Source of the DNA: Neoechinorhynchus agilis
Lineage: Eukaryota > Acanthocephala
Length of the DNA: 64,000 bases
Assembly: GCA_051530055.1 (NCBI GenBank)
Contig: JBMGUZ010000005.1
Span: 62,001-126,000, forward strand
Reading direction: 5' to 3'
Shown here: piece by piece, positions 1 through 10,436 of the stretch
How positions within the stretch are numbered: the first letter of the stretch is position 1
Layout: each line of letters starts with the position of its first letter
Made by a program: the position numbers and the translations under genes
The notes under the pieces: generated by a model
The model's database searches: none
What the model was told of the DNA's origin: nothing
The model's input: only the letters and a program-made list of their open reading frames with translations

Positions 1-1702
1 CATTAGCCATAGCAATAACCTGCATGAAATCGGACGGATCCCTGTGAGCCTCAAAACGAAGACAAAACTTCTCGATTAATCCGTGCTGATTTGTTGCAAC
101 CCACGAGAAGCAATTCGGTCGCTTTTCACGTGCTACGAACTTAACGCTCGAATCAATTGCATGATTGACTATGATTTGTCGATCATTTTCTTTTTTAAAA
201 ATAAGTCGGTATATCTTATCCTTGTCAGTACTCAATGTAACAATTCCACGTCCGCACTCTTTCCATTCTGCTTTGAGAGATCCATCGAATCTATATAATA
301 TGCTGCATTGGCTCTTAAAAAGTATGTCGTCGATATCATCGTCGGTAGATTTTGCAGGTTCATATAATGGCTTGAGATCGGAACTAGGCATAGAAAAGTC
401 TTTTTCTCTTTGCGAAATCGAGTTCGGTTGATTGGCTGATAATTTATTGCTCGCGAGGCACTTTTGCTTAATATCTTCTTCAACGGTGTCCTCATCAACA
501 GAGCTTGCTACCTGGTTTCCAGTAACCGAGCTAGAACTTGATTTAGTATCAAATTGCCTTTGAAAGGCATTGAACGGCGGCAATGAAATCGATTCTTCAG
601 CTAGAGATTCATGACTGAGCTCGGATTGATCATGATTCACGTCCGTGCGAAAATCCAATGAGCTACTTCTAATGGAAACTGGAGCAGATTTCAGATCGGT
701 CTTTTTGGGTTCTTGATCAATGATTGTGGGTTCAAAACATCTATGATTAGATTTCACAATGGGTTTTATCGTCACCTCCTCGGCGACTGAATTTTCTACA
801 CATGATATTTTATACACTTTAGACGAATTCTCCTCTGTTGCATTCGATTGCTCCGATGATACCAATTGTTCGTCACTTTCACGTTCAGGGATTCCATTGT
901 CATTATGATTTTCAATCAATAGATCCTCGGTTTCAGTTGAGACGTCATGTTTGATCATTTCCCAACCTCCACCGGCCTTAGGCTTAATTATATGTGCGAA
1001 CGGCATCGTTGCGTTGATTACTTCATTCGTAGAAGAGTATTGATTAAAACTCATTAACGGTTGATTATCCTGTGGATGCGATGGTGGAAGAAGACTATCA
1101 GGGACCAAAAAGGGCAAATCATTTTCCGTTGGTTGCAATGGTTGACAAAATGGCATCGTGGTTTGGTAGAAATAATTCGGTGGATTAGTCGCCATACAGA
1201 ATGGAGGAGGCGGATGTGCATTCGGTTGTTCGTACGTTGCTGGAATAGAAAGATTAGTCAATGCATAATCGATTTCTCGGACCTTCAACGTCATTTGATC
1301 GTAGATTGAATTTAAGTTCACTTTACGCTCATACGATTTCATTCGATCCATAAACGACGTATTTGCCATTGATTGCATAGCTCGCTGATTCGAGACCGAT
1401 TCAAACCGCATATCACTCAATAGAGTCGTTATTCGACGAACTGAATTTGTGAACGACGATATGGATGCTCCAATCTGATTGCCCAGTACGTCCGTGAATT
1501 GGTCCAATTTATAGTTGATATCGTCCATGAAGTAAGCCATCGATCGGTTGGACGTCTTATTGTAGGTGGTGTTAAAATAATCAACTTGCGGAACATCGCC
1601 ATCATCATCATCATCATTGCCGTGCCATGCTTCGGGCGCTTGGTTGGATCGCTGTTGGCTGTCCGGACCAAAATAATAAGTTTTGTGTTCATTGGAAGCC
1701 AT
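1..1702 (-). CDS. Ran-binding-domain (RanBP2/RanBP1-like) protein, N-terminal part, cut by window edge
   Basis: An unbroken frame of 567 codons starts at the ATG complementary to 1700-1702 and runs off the left edge. Residues about 463-567 form a Ran-binding domain: an acidic lead (DDDIDDILFK), then ILYRFDGSLKAEWKECGRG, YRLIFKKEND, IIVNHAI, FSWVATNQ and EKFCLRFEAH, which follow the RanBP1/RanBP2 pattern (LYRFD..WKERG.G, NH.I, SW.A, RF). Such domains bind Ran-GTP at the nuclear pore or in cytosol. The first 460 residues are low complexity, rich in N, S, P and E with an Asp run near residue 30; no TPR, zinc finger or FG cluster is visible. The ATG lies directly after a consensus acceptor, so a non-coding 5' exon is likely. 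It may be a divergent Nup358-type protein with more domains beyond the edge, or a smaller RanBP1/3-like protein. The domain call is firm; the family member is not. Confidence 0.85.
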   Translation of the reverse strand, partial: MASNEHKTYYFGPDSQQRSNQAPEAWHGNDDDDDGDVPQVDYFNTTYNKTSNRSMAYFMDDINYKLDQFTDVLGNQIGASISSFTNSVRRITTLLSDMRFESVSNQRAMQSMANTSFMDRMKSYERKVNLNSIYDQMTLKVREIDYALTNLSIPATYEQPNAHPPPPFCMATNPPNYFYQTTMPFCQPLQPTENDLPFLVPDSLLPPSHPQDNQPLMSFNQYSSTNEVINATMPFAHIIKPKAGGGWEMIKHDVSTETEDLLIENHNDNGIPERESDEQLVSSEQSNATEENSSKVYKISCVENSVAEEVTIKPIVKSNHRCFEPTIIDQEPKKTDLKSAPVSIRSSSLDFRTDVNHDQSELSHESLAEESISLPPFNAFQRQFDTKSSSSSVTGNQVASSVDEDTVEEDIKQKCLASNKLSANQPNSISQREKDFSMPSSDLKPLYEPAKSTDDDIDDILFKSQCSILYRFDGSLKAEWKECGRGIVTLSTDKDKIYRLIFKKENDRQIIVNHAIDSSVKFVAREKRPNCFSWVATNQHGLIEKFCLRFEAHRDPSDFMQVIAMAN

Positions 1703-1737
1703 CTGAAAAGTTGAGAAAATCTCATAAGAAAACTCAC
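1703..1737 (-). other. 35-nt intron in the 5' UTR of the Ran-binding-domain gene
   Basis: On the minus strand a GTGAGT donor (starting at 1737) is followed 35 nt later by a pyrimidine-rich tract and CAG just before the ATG. The sequence upstream does not continue the coding frame, so the upstream exon is read as 5' UTR. The size matches the other small introns proposed in this window. Confidence 0.55.
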
Positions 1738-2110
1738 AATTGAGACCGACGGAAAGGCGCGGCATCTGAAAAGATCGGGCGCGTGCCTCGCTCATTCAAC
1801 GGACACATCTACCAAAAATGAAGATGCGCGCCGTCAGAAACGAGTGGACAGTGCGCGCGCACAAAGTCGAGTGGTGCTTCATCCGACGATGACGTCACTC
1901 GGAAAAATACGTACTCATTTGTTAAACGGCGCCCACAATCAACGTTGGTTGGAAAGGTAATTAAGAAAACCAATTAATGGAAAACTAAGAAGTGAGCTAG
2001 AATGAAGAATTCTTAGAATTCCTGAAAATGCCGTTTTAGTTTAATGAACAAGAACCTGAGATATCCATTCTTAGCAGCCAGTGACGTCATCAGGAATCCC
2101 ACAATGGAAA
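1738..2110 (-). promoter_or_regulatory. GC-rich 5' region with two CRE palindromes
   Basis: The stretch upstream of the Ran-binding-domain gene is richer in GC and CpG than its surroundings (for example the CGCGC-rich part near 1820-1860). It holds two perfect cAMP-response-element palindromes TGACGTCA, at 1890-1897 and 2082-2089. CREs are bound by CREB/ATF bZIP factors in animals. A promoter role, possibly bidirectional, is inferred from position and composition only; no convincing plus-strand gene was found to the right. Confidence 0.5.
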
Positions 2111-2690
2111 AAGAGCACAGAATTCACGGAGTGCGCAATGAAACTTTTTTTCGAAGAAAGTCATTGGGTTACACAGAGGATCCATTTGTCCGTTTCATGA
2201 TCCGGGAAAGTTGCACCACTTTAATGCGTTGAGGTCCAGGTCGTTTGCCGGGGGGAGTTTTCTCGGAGCTCTCGGAAAGGTTCGTAGGAAATCGGGACGT
2301 TGTTCAGGTGGACGGCTTTGGAGTTAAAAATCGAGATTAGATATAACCCATAAATTCCAAATGGATTTAAAATCTTTAGTTTGTATGGCGAGTTGACCTA
2401 TTTCTTGAGTTTCTTCATAACGCCTTTAATGTTTAAGTTTTTAGTGAGTGTTTACGCAGGAATTTCTATTTTGGACGATTACCTCATCGAGGTTGTAAAA
2501 TTCTCTTATCTTACGTTTTCCAAAAAGTGGAACGAGAGTTTAAAATGAACTTAGTTTTCTGGCATCAAAGTTTAACCTTATTTGAGGTAGGTGATTATTT
2601 AAAAAATAAGCAACGATCATAAACAAGCTCTTGCCGTGATGTGGCTTGAATTACACTATCGGCGTATAATGTGATTTCTTTGAATACTCC
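2111..2690. other. intergenic, nothing recognised
   Basis: AT-rich sequence with no protein-like frame, repeat or RNA gene that I can recognise on either strand. Confidence 0.4.
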
Positions 2691-3785
2691 ATAATTCTAC
2701 ACCATAAATTGTTTGGCCCAACAAATAGTATAGGTGAAAGACGAGTTCCCTGGGCACTCCAAGGACGGAAAATATTTAATTCTGTCAAGGTCATCTTAAG
2801 AATAGAAAAATTTGGATTTTAGAGTATTATTCAGGATATCTTTATATCAAAGTATATGTTAATATTATCAAGGGCTATTGAAATATCCAAAGCAATCAAG
2901 ATATTCATCGATTTGGTGCCGACTGAATTTCCAGGGAGACGAACATCTCTTGGGGAAGAAATATTCTTACTTTTTTTGTCTAACTTAGAAGATTCGCTTA
3001 GATATGTTGATACCCGACCATTTCTGAACGGGAGATGAAACCAACACGAGCGGATGCTTCCTTGGTATATGCTTATTTTTAGATTTTTAATCTAGGATGA
3101 TATCAGACACTCTTGAATTAATACGGCAAGGTTTACGCGCTTAACAATCAAGCTTTTCTTACAATTTCTAGAATGTCCACTACAAACGAAGCGTTTATAA
3201 CCCACCGGCCGCTTGTCGCCAGGGTAGAAAACGCTTTGGGGAACTCTTTGTATGAAATACGAAGCGAAGGAAGTTATCCGTTTCTTATCGAAGTCTAATT
3301 GATATCGTGCCCTACTCTAAACCAGTATGACCAGAAATTAGATGGAACAGCGTCTTCGATTTCCTTTACCCTCGCAAGGTTTACGCGGTTAAAAATCAAG
3401 CTTTTCTTACAATCTCTAGAATGTCCACTACAAACGAAGCGTTTATAAACCACCGGCCGCTTGTCGCCAGGGTAGAAAACGCTTTGGGGAACCCTTTGTA
3501 TGGAATACCAAGCGAAGGAAGTTATCCGTTTCTTATCGAAGTCTAATTGGAATCGTGCCCTACTCTAAACCAGTATGACCAGAAATTAGATGGAACAGCG
3601 TCTTCGATTTCTTTTGCTCTCATCATTTGCCTTTTTGTGTAAGTTTAGGTCACAATCTGACGACTGGGTTAAAAAGATGGATGTTTAACGAAGTGATCTT
3701 GAACGGCTTACCTAAAGTTGGTTGTGCTCGAAGTTCCATATAATCAAATCATCGTCCGTGCGAAGATAAACCACTGATTGGGTTT
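2691..3785 (-). mobile_element. LINE reverse-transcriptase fragment (Jockey-like), degraded
   Basis: On the minus strand the pieces SMNILIALDISIALDNIN and, after one shifted base, GTRLSPILFV match LINE RT motifs A (FDISKAFDNI) and B (GVPQGxxLSPILF). The better-kept copy of the same sequence lies inverted at 55440-56000, where motif A reads LISFDISKAFDNIDI. The fragment carries frame breaks, an internal tandem duplication (3126-3621) and no intact ORF. It is non-functional, and one arm of the long inverted repeat described separately. Confidence 0.6.
3126..3621. repeat. 248-bp tandem duplication, two copies
   Basis: Both copies begin with GCAAGGTTTACGCG (3126 and 3374) and end before the CTC of the LINE sequence. 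The period is 248 bp and only a few bases differ. It lies within the LINE fragment, and the inverted arm at 55.5-55.7 kb does not appear to carry it, so it probably arose after the arms separated. Confidence 0.75.
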
Positions 3786-4159
3786 ATACCAAAGGCTTGA
3801 GCCATCACGCTCTCGGCCTGAGGCACAGATCCAAATAAGTCGTCGAATTATACTAGGAGAAAGTGGGGTATTGAGATGAAATAATCTCGATCGAGTCATT
3901 AAACCTGATTACTCCTTTCAAACACTTTAGTGAAGGATCATTAAAGTAAACGAAGACGAAATTTACTCTTAATCGTTTGTGGTATATGAACTTTATGAGG
4001 CCGGATCACAGAATAGCCAACTATCAATGCAACCGCCATAAAATTCTGATAACTCGAAGGCTCAGTTCTCAAAGAAAATCTCGATTAAAAACAAGCCGCG
4101 AACTGCGTTCATGCCGCCTACAATCGACGCTATTGACGCAGACACCTTGAACGCGCTCA

Positions 4160-4990
4160 ACCTGAGAAGACCTACGCTGCCGAGCTCCCATGCGTCTACT
4201 GGTGTGTGTCCGGTTTGCAATAAGTCTTTATATTAACCAATTTCAGGGTTTTGTTTGCCCATGGTCCCCGGGATTTCCGCTGTAACGAGTCTGGTTCTCC
4301 ACCACAATCAACCGATCTGTTTATGCCTGGGACTTCTCAGATCACTACTGACTATTTCGATACCTGATATCGTGCGGATTCTGCCCAAGAACGTCCTGAA
4401 ACGGATCCCACGGGGCGCACGACATAAGGTCGCCAAAACATTTACGGGATTGCTCAACGATTGCCTCCAAAAGCACTGCATGCCATCATAGACACGGTTC
4501 TTCGCTTTCCTGCGCTTAGTCCTTTGCACCAGTGATAATTCTGGGGTGTCCTTGACATCAATAAGTAAAGAAAGGGTGGCCTCTTTCGAACAGATATTTC
4601 ACAATTTCGAAATGAAATTTCGCGAGCCTCGTGCGATCCCTGACTGAACGTGTTTCTTCGAAGCATGCGGACGAAGATGTTCGGGGGGCTGTTCGGTTAT
4701 TGTCATCCTCCGACAGTTTTGCACAACGAGACAACGCGACACTACAAATACTCCGGTCAAAACACCCATGCAGTAGTGACAGTTTTGAAATTCCACCTCC
4801 GCCCATACAAAACAGGACAAACACTCAAATTTTAGAGTTAAAAAAGGCCATCTCATCTTTTGCAAATGGTTCGAGACACTGGTGAAGCAGCTCTCTCTAG
4901 AAAGAGCACTTTCTCGGTTAGTCGACCGCCTGACTGGAGAGGACCTAAATCCCGCTGCAAAAGACCTATTGTTCGGAGCGGTAGGAACTA
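4160..4990 (+). mobile_element. 5' part of a restriction-like-endonuclease LINE (family 1)
   Basis: The plus strand encodes CPVCNKSL (a C2-type zinc-finger start), then RILPKNVLKRIPRGARHKVA and TFTGLLNDCL, the N-terminal region of a non-LTR element family. The start of its reverse transcriptase follows (MKQLSLERALSRLVDRLTGE, 4882 on). Related copies lie on the minus strand at 53480-54560 and 43760-44260. The copy stops near 4990 before the RT catalytic motifs and is broken by several frame changes. Family membership rests on similarity to those copies, whose C-termini carry the endonuclease. Confidence 0.6.
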
Positions 4991-5340
4991 TCCACTCGGG
5001 AACGGTTCGTTCGGGTGAGGATGCGCCCGTTCGATTGAGAATATCCGGTTGGGTTGAAGGGCCCGTGTCGCTCGAAGAGTTGTCTCCTGTTTTTTCGTCT
5101 GCGTTGTTGAAGATCGCTTATTTGTTCACAATCGTAATGGTTTATAATGACACTCGTATTTTTTCCGGCGATTCGGAACAAATGGAGCGAACGCACTTCA
5201 TAACGGACATTGAAGACGATTTATATGGTGAAAGGATATCTCTAAGAAAACGGCAAGCTCATGTTAGTAGAAGTCGTTTTTAAAGCCCTAAAGTAATTAG
5301 GAGAGATGAAAGGAATGCAAGTTTTTAGCTTTCAGGGTTT
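4991..5340. other. open frame of unknown origin
   Basis: The plus frame that contains the LINE start continues open to 5283 but loses family similarity after about 4990. A short stretch near 5000-5020 recurs near 53755-53775. I see no recognisable domain. Confidence 0.3.
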
Positions 5341-5440
5341 TTAAATAAAGGATTTTTTATTTTACAATGAAGAGTGCAGAGCAATCCTCGCGCTTGACAG
5401 GCAGAAAATCGCTTCAGCTAAAAAATCTTAATGAGTGCAA
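5341..5440 (-). pseudogene. fragment resembling the 3' end of the MARF1-like gene
   Basis: The reverse complement shares GCTGAAGCGATTT, CTGTCAA.CGCGAGGATT and CATTGTAAAATAAA, in the same order and spacing, with the end of the MARF1-like coding region and its 3' UTR (about 13170-13250). It therefore looks like a stray copy of the last few codons plus poly(A) region of that gene, in opposite orientation about 5 kb upstream of it. No further coding similarity could be followed with confidence beyond about 5480. Confidence 0.55.
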
Positions 5441-5480
5441 TACTTATTTTTATTTAATCCGAGAAATCTGGAAATTGATC

Positions 5481-6455
5481 GCCAAGGCGCTTTTAACGCA
5501 TCGACGATTTTATTTCAGATTTTTAAATATTTTTTGCACGTAATCTCGTATTAAATTTGGGGATCCGTTCACGTTTTCGGGCGGGATTTTTTGCAACGAC
5601 CACACAAAAACAAAAGTTTTCTAAGCTTTAGTCTAATGCTTGGAGAAAATACTTATTGCCACTAAATGAGTATCAGAGAAATGTCGCATTTGATCGCTAA
5701 TGCGGTGTTCTAAAAAAATGTGGACATTCTACCATTTGACGGAGTACACCGAGTATTGCGAGTGTTTAAAGACGTGATTTCAGGTTAATGAGGTTCAGTA
5801 AGTTCATTCCTTTTTGTCTGAGTACCTTCGCTATCTCAGGCCACGTAACAGTTCTGTCGCTATCTCAGACCACGATGGATTGGAGGTAAATGTAATCAGT
5901 CAGGAAATCCATAATGTCTAATATAAGTCATAGGATATTGACCTCACTGATTTCCCAATGTCGTCTACGTTTCCATCATTCGCCACAGCGTTCATGTAAG
6001 CATGAGCTGAGACTTTAAGACGATGCCACGTTAAACATCAACAGATTCAATAAACTTGTTGATATCTGAAATAAAATTTTCATTATTTAGGGCACCCCAA
6101 GGGGCTTGATCCTATTAAAAACAATATTTATACTCACTTGAAATCCAATTTTGTTTGCGTAAATACAATTCTCGTTTAAAGTATGAAGATTTTGGGGAGG
6201 AAATGAAATCCAAGGATCGTGTAAGCGTGACAATGGTCTGATTTAAAGTAAAAAATACTTGAAGGATCCACTGATACTTGTGTAAGTATTTTTCATTATT
6301 ATTTATGAGTTTTGTTCATCTTCAATGAGTCTTAAAAGGGATGGAGCATGGGTACCAAGCTTAAAAGCTAATCAATAAATGGCTCTTCAAACACATCAAA
6401 TACGTTTTTTAAACTGAAAACAAAAACGAAAAACAACGGTGTGTCCATTGAATGC
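5481..6455. other. intergenic, nothing recognised
   Basis: AT-rich, with no protein-like frame. A pair of short direct repeats (GCTATCTCAG and CCACG at 5830-5875) is the only local structure seen. Confidence 0.4.
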
Positions 6456-6773
6456 TCACAAATGTTTGAGATACGGTTTTAGGTTATCGTAGTTTTCATT
6501 CTGACAACCACCATCGTTATTATGCCGGATTTTGCATTCGTATTCCACTTGGTTTGGAATGCTTAAGCTTGATAGCCACGCGTCAGTGTTATCGTAAGAG
6601 TTCAATGTGCTCATTCCAGCACTATTTATGTTGATATCTCCAATCAAAATGCCAAGTCGATCAAAATCAGAGGATCCACGTATGCTGTGAAGTAGCCTGA
6701 GACGCTTGAATCGAGTAACGCACTGTTGCGACATAAAGGAAAAATGCAATCGCAATCGAGCTGATACTAACAA
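6456..6773 (-). CDS. possible neutral-sphingomyelinase-like exon (endonuclease/exonuclease/phosphatase fold)
   Basis: This minus-strand frame carries RLGILIGDININ, about 20 residues on TDAWLSSL, and a basic helix before it (VTRFKRLRLLHSIRG). GD[LI]N followed by DAW is the pattern of the fourth conserved block of neutral sphingomyelinases in the EEP superfamily, where Asp and Asn bind metal. An RLHFSF segment upstream could correspond to the H-L-H strand. The rest of the enzyme (E, D-H motifs) was not found, so this is either one exon of a longer gene or a remnant. Length here is about 100 residues against 400 or more for the family. The assignment is tentative. Confidence 0.35.
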   Translation of the reverse strand: MLVSARLRLHFSFMSQQCVTRFKRLRLLHSIRGSSDFDRLGILIGDININSAGMSTLNSYDNTDAWLSSLSIPNQVEYECKIRHNNDGGCQNENYDNLKPYLKHL

Positions 6774-6959
6774 CGAATAACTCTTATAAATAGCATTTTT
6801 CTAGATGCAGTGAAAAGTCGATTATCCGACCGTCGATTTTCTCGGTAAAACATGAAATATTGCATTGTCTTAGGAAAGGATAATGTAGAATATCTGTTGC
6901 ACAGCTCTATATTTTTGGAAATTCAAAAATTTCCGACGATTGGAGATCTAGTAGCGCAA

Positions 6960-7250
6960 AAATAAAGGGATTCAATGATAGAAAGACAAATAAATGGTGA
7001 GACGTATGGAGCGCTCGGCAGCTCGGCACTCTCTCTGCTCAAGGATCTCTCGAAGAAATTGAGAGAGGCAACCGGAGACTCAAGAGCAGGCTTATTTCTT
7101 CGACAAAATATCTCGCTGGCAGTACAACGGGGCAATGCTGCCAGCGTGATGGCGACGGTCGAGGAAGGACAAAAGCTGGAATTTGGTGGGAGGTGGTGAA
7201 TGTAAAGAAAAGTAACCCAATTAGTAAATGGCGTAAAAAATAAACACGAG
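6960..7250 (+). mobile_element. 3' end of a restriction-like-endonuclease LINE
   Basis: Residues ETYGALGSSALSLLKDLSKK, then LREATGDSRAGLFLRQNISL and AVQRGNAASVMAT match the extreme C-terminus of this LINE type. The same block reads VETYGAFEKAAAEFVNELGR and LSLAVQRWNAAS in the minus-strand copy at 25303-26061. Only the last 60 or so residues and an A-rich tail (AATAAAAAAAAAATT near 7250) remain. This is a separate, 5'-truncated insertion. Confidence 0.65.
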
Positions 7251-8339
7251 GAAATAAAAAAAAAATTAACCCCTAATTTTACCTTTAAGACATCTTCAAG
7301 CCGCATATTAGGAACTTTGATATCTTTAGTCTTGCTTAAAAACGGTATACATCACATTGTGTTTTCGGTTATCCGAAACTGATCCCGTATCCGAATGGTG
7401 TTAGAGTGAAGGGTGTGAATCATAGAATTGAACAATTTGATAAAATTAAAGATATTATAATTACGTTTATCCCAGACGGGAGGACAGAAGAGTGGTCAGA
7501 GTTTGCTGGGGGGGGTATTCGTATTATGTTTCGAAACCCGCACAGCAACGTGATCAATAACCGCGGCTATTTTGTAGACTAATGAGTTCGATCGGGTTGT
7601 CCAAAAAAATGCGCACCAACGTTTTGGCGGAGGGTGGCAAACGGCCACCCAATTCCTTGACGATCACTGTGCCTCCGGATCTTCGGAGACAAATCACCAA
7701 CGTCTCCAGCGCTCTCCCGTCAACGGGCGTCGATGAATCAGTTATCTCCGATTCTCCCGATAATTGCGGAGGGTCGGTACCAATCGAACATCGAGAGCAA
7801 ATGCTCTCCCATCTCAAAGCAAAAACATCTTCGTCAAATGTCTTCTCAAACATTATCAAGCTCTTCCTACCAAAAGATGGCCTTTTGTGGTCACTGTCAA
7901 ATCTAACCCCATTCTTCCAAAACAAGTCATGTTCGACAAGCTTTTTTACTCCTTGGGCTCACACATTCAATAACGATGGCATAAAACGAGTTGATAAACT
8001 ATCTTATTTCGCCGGCACCATGAGGATTTATGTTTCCAAATATGAATGGATGTCCAATCTGGTTAAATTCGCCAATTCCAATCTTCCTAATAATCTCTAC
8101 ACGGTCTCTGCAACCTCGCAAAAGGTTCAATTTCTTGTTCATGGACTCCAACCGGACATATGAAAGGAGGATAGGGATCTTTTCGAGTCTTCATTTGGCT
8201 GCACAATTAAATACTTCATCAAATCAAGAAAATCTGGACTTCCAATTTCTATTGCAGCCGTTGAGGGTATGAGACATTTGCATGATGACCTCTGCACCAG
8301 CAGACCTCAAGCCTTCAACTGCTTCTCGATCCATTTTAC

Positions 8340-8560
8340 TTTGAAATACTTCAGTGAGCAAGATGATTATGTTTTTCCCCGCTGCAATATATGCCAGCAA
8401 TGGGGTCACTGGTGTCAAAACTGCAAAAATCAGAAGGATGCTAAATGTTGCCACTGCTCCTGCGCCGATCATACCTCAGATCGCTGCCCGACCCACTTAA
8501 GAGGCATTGCGCAAATTGTCAAGGACCTCATGCTGCTTTCTTCAAAGGCTGCCCAGAGTT
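8340..8560 (+). pseudogene. LINE ORF1 zinc-knuckle region
   Basis: Three successive CCHC-type knuckles (CNICQQWGHWCQNC, CCHCSCADHTSDRC and CANCQGPHAAFFKGC) mark a nucleic-acid-binding ORF1 protein. The third knuckle is in a different frame from the first two. Similar but diverged ORF1 sequence (CNKCQKWGHCAQ) is found on the minus strand at 22.4-22.8 kb and 47.0-47.4 kb. Confidence 0.7.
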
Positions 8561-9094
8561 TAAGCGATACTGGGCGTGGTTCAAAAATAGGGGGAATATT
8601 CCCTCTATTTCGCCGGCCCGAGGCTCCCCAAGCTCGGCTTCAGCTTCGTCTGCTCAGGTCACTTCTTCAGTCAATAACCCAACCTTCACGAATGCGAACT
8701 CGACTCCTGTCTCTTCTAACAATCAACTGGTCAACATGGAGCTGCTGGAGTGTCGCCTCGAAGAGGTATGTAACAACATGTTCACTACAATGCAAGCCCG
8801 AATCACCGAGGCTTTGATCACTTTCGAAAGGAAAGTCAGTGTATCGTTAACACGTTTATCGGAACTTCCTATTACGCTCTCCTCGTTTCTCAAACATCCA
8901 AGCTCTTCCGTTCTCAAAAGACCCATTTCTACTCAAAACGGCGAATATAACCTCGTTGACGACTGCGTAGATAGGGATTCGGAATTCGTAAATCAAATCA
9001 TTAAGGAGCAATCTGAACTAATCAATAACGGAGTTGCGGACCTTATTCCCCGTAGCAGGCCCGATCCGCAGAAAATCCAAAAAGCTCAGGTAAT

Positions 9095-9772
9095 GGTAGA
9101 GAACTTGCGCCTGTTGCAGTGGAACTGTGGGGGGCGGCCAATCTTCCGAAAATTAATAGTCTCATATCGGGAGCTTCCATCTTACTTTTACAAGAAAGCA
9201 AGAGTATTTTTAATACCTCTCAACTTTTTAATCTCCGACCGCAGCTTGATTCTCCTGAATACAATTCCATTATCTCTGATCCATTCGAACATTCGTCTCA
9301 AGGGCTAATTTCTGTCTTCAAATCCTCTCTCAATCCCTCCTTATCATCTTCCTTCACGACAAATGAGCTATCCTACTCTATCTTTAAATTTTATTTCACT
9401 CGCCGGCCTTTCACTATTGTCAATCTGTACATACGACCCGGTTTTATTCATCGTCCGGCCGTTAAGAATGTCATTAAATGCTTTCTTCGTGCCAATATTG
9501 ACTTCATTTTTGGTGATTTTAACGATCCCTCAATGAAATGGTCCAAAGCCATAGTTAACTCCGCTAAACCTCAATACGAACTCTCCGCTCCTCTCACCCC
9601 ATCCTTTCATATTCTAACTAAAAATAACACGCATTCCTTCCTGGATCTTATCATTCACAGGAAATGCTTAAATCTGCTAGTTCAAGTAGATCGTCAATTG
9701 TCTCGCTTCCACCTAACGGGTCATGATGCTCCAATAATACACTCAGGAGAGTCCTTCATTTGCCTCCCCTGA
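9095..9772 (+). pseudogene. LINE ORF2 APE endonuclease domain
   Basis: The domain contains WNCGG (strand 1), LLLQES (catalytic Glu region), FGDFNDPSMKW (GD.N motif), SFLDLIIH and LTGHDAPI (the final catalytic DH pair). About 220 residues are readable after one frame change near 9110. The final segment of an APE endonuclease is therefore present, but no RT follows. Confidence 0.7.
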
Positions 9773-10436
9773 ACATCGCTTTTTTCAGAGCGATTAGCTA
9801 TTCACTTCTATCTTGTTCGGTTTTAACTAATTCTCTAAATTATTCCCTACCTCAAATTAACAGTTTTATCAATACCACCCCTAATCTGTTCCTCTATCAA
9901 CCACAAAGAACTTTTTCTAGACCTTATGAAAGAAGATCCTTCCGTTTTATTGGGCGTCAATTATATCAAGCCAAAATTCGTGGAGATACTCTTCTTGTCA
10001 AAGTGCTCTCTAGTCATTACTGAACTGCTCGATGTCGACAACAATTGGTTTCCGACCGCGCTACCCTAAAATCCTTACAACCATTCTCATCGTCCTGATG
10101 GAATATGGTCTCTGGGAAGAAGAGGTTTATCAGTTGGAGGTCGAAACTCACCTCATGGTTAAAAGCATCCTCTATGGAAGTCGTGGGCCATTTCCAGCCT
10201 AGTGTTTTTCTCAAGAGGTCGCCCTCCCGAACACAAGCCACTCTTCATTCAAGAGTTCTTCAGGCACATTGATTTGCTACCAAAATCCTGGGCTGGGTTC
10301 CTGAAGGATCTTTGCCTGCAACGGTGCAATCGTTGGACATCTTACTCACATTCCTAATTTATACTCATTGTCCATCGCACTGACTTATACTTGACTTATA
10401 CCCGATATGCTGAATAAATTCTCTTTTAGTTTTTAG

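Larger units (their letters stand above)
2691..4990. repeat. left arm of a long inverted repeat
   Basis: The composite LINE RT fragment plus spacer plus LINE 5' end matches the reverse complement of about 53480-55900 in the same order. Examples are the AGCCATCACGCTCTCGGCCT block at 3801-3820 against its complement near 55400-55420, and CCGAGCTCCCATGCG at 4179-4193 against its complement near 54486-54500. Identity is patchy by eye, clearly lower than among the modules between the arms. Confidence 0.65.
7440..10430 (+). mobile_element. Jockey/CR1-like LINE with CCHC ORF1 and APE-type endonuclease, internally deleted
   Basis: ORF1 begins at about 7582 (a basic N-terminus, then a protein-like frame) and has an in-frame TGA at 8161-8163 and a frame change near 8500. 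Its C-terminal half holds three zinc knuckles: CNICQQWGHWCQNC, CCHCSCADHTSDRC and CANCQGPHAAFFKGC, as in Jockey-group ORF1 proteins. ORF2 starts near 9095 with LRLLQWNCGG, an APE endonuclease start, followed by ILLLQES and FIFGDFNDPSMKW (9119-9772). Reverse-transcriptase motifs are missing; the element passes into a short unplaced tail ending with AATAAA near 10415. It ends a few bases before the MARF1-like frame. Confidence 0.75.

Noticed and set aside
1061-1737. Frames on the plus strand and a methionine-rich frame on the minus strand over the Ran-binding-domain gene
   Set aside because: They are out-of-frame readings of the long intact minus-strand gene; the Met run is the Asp run read in another frame.
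4558-4865. Several overlapping frames on both strands
   Set aside because: They are alternative readings of the broken N-terminal region of LINE family 1, as shown by the related copies.
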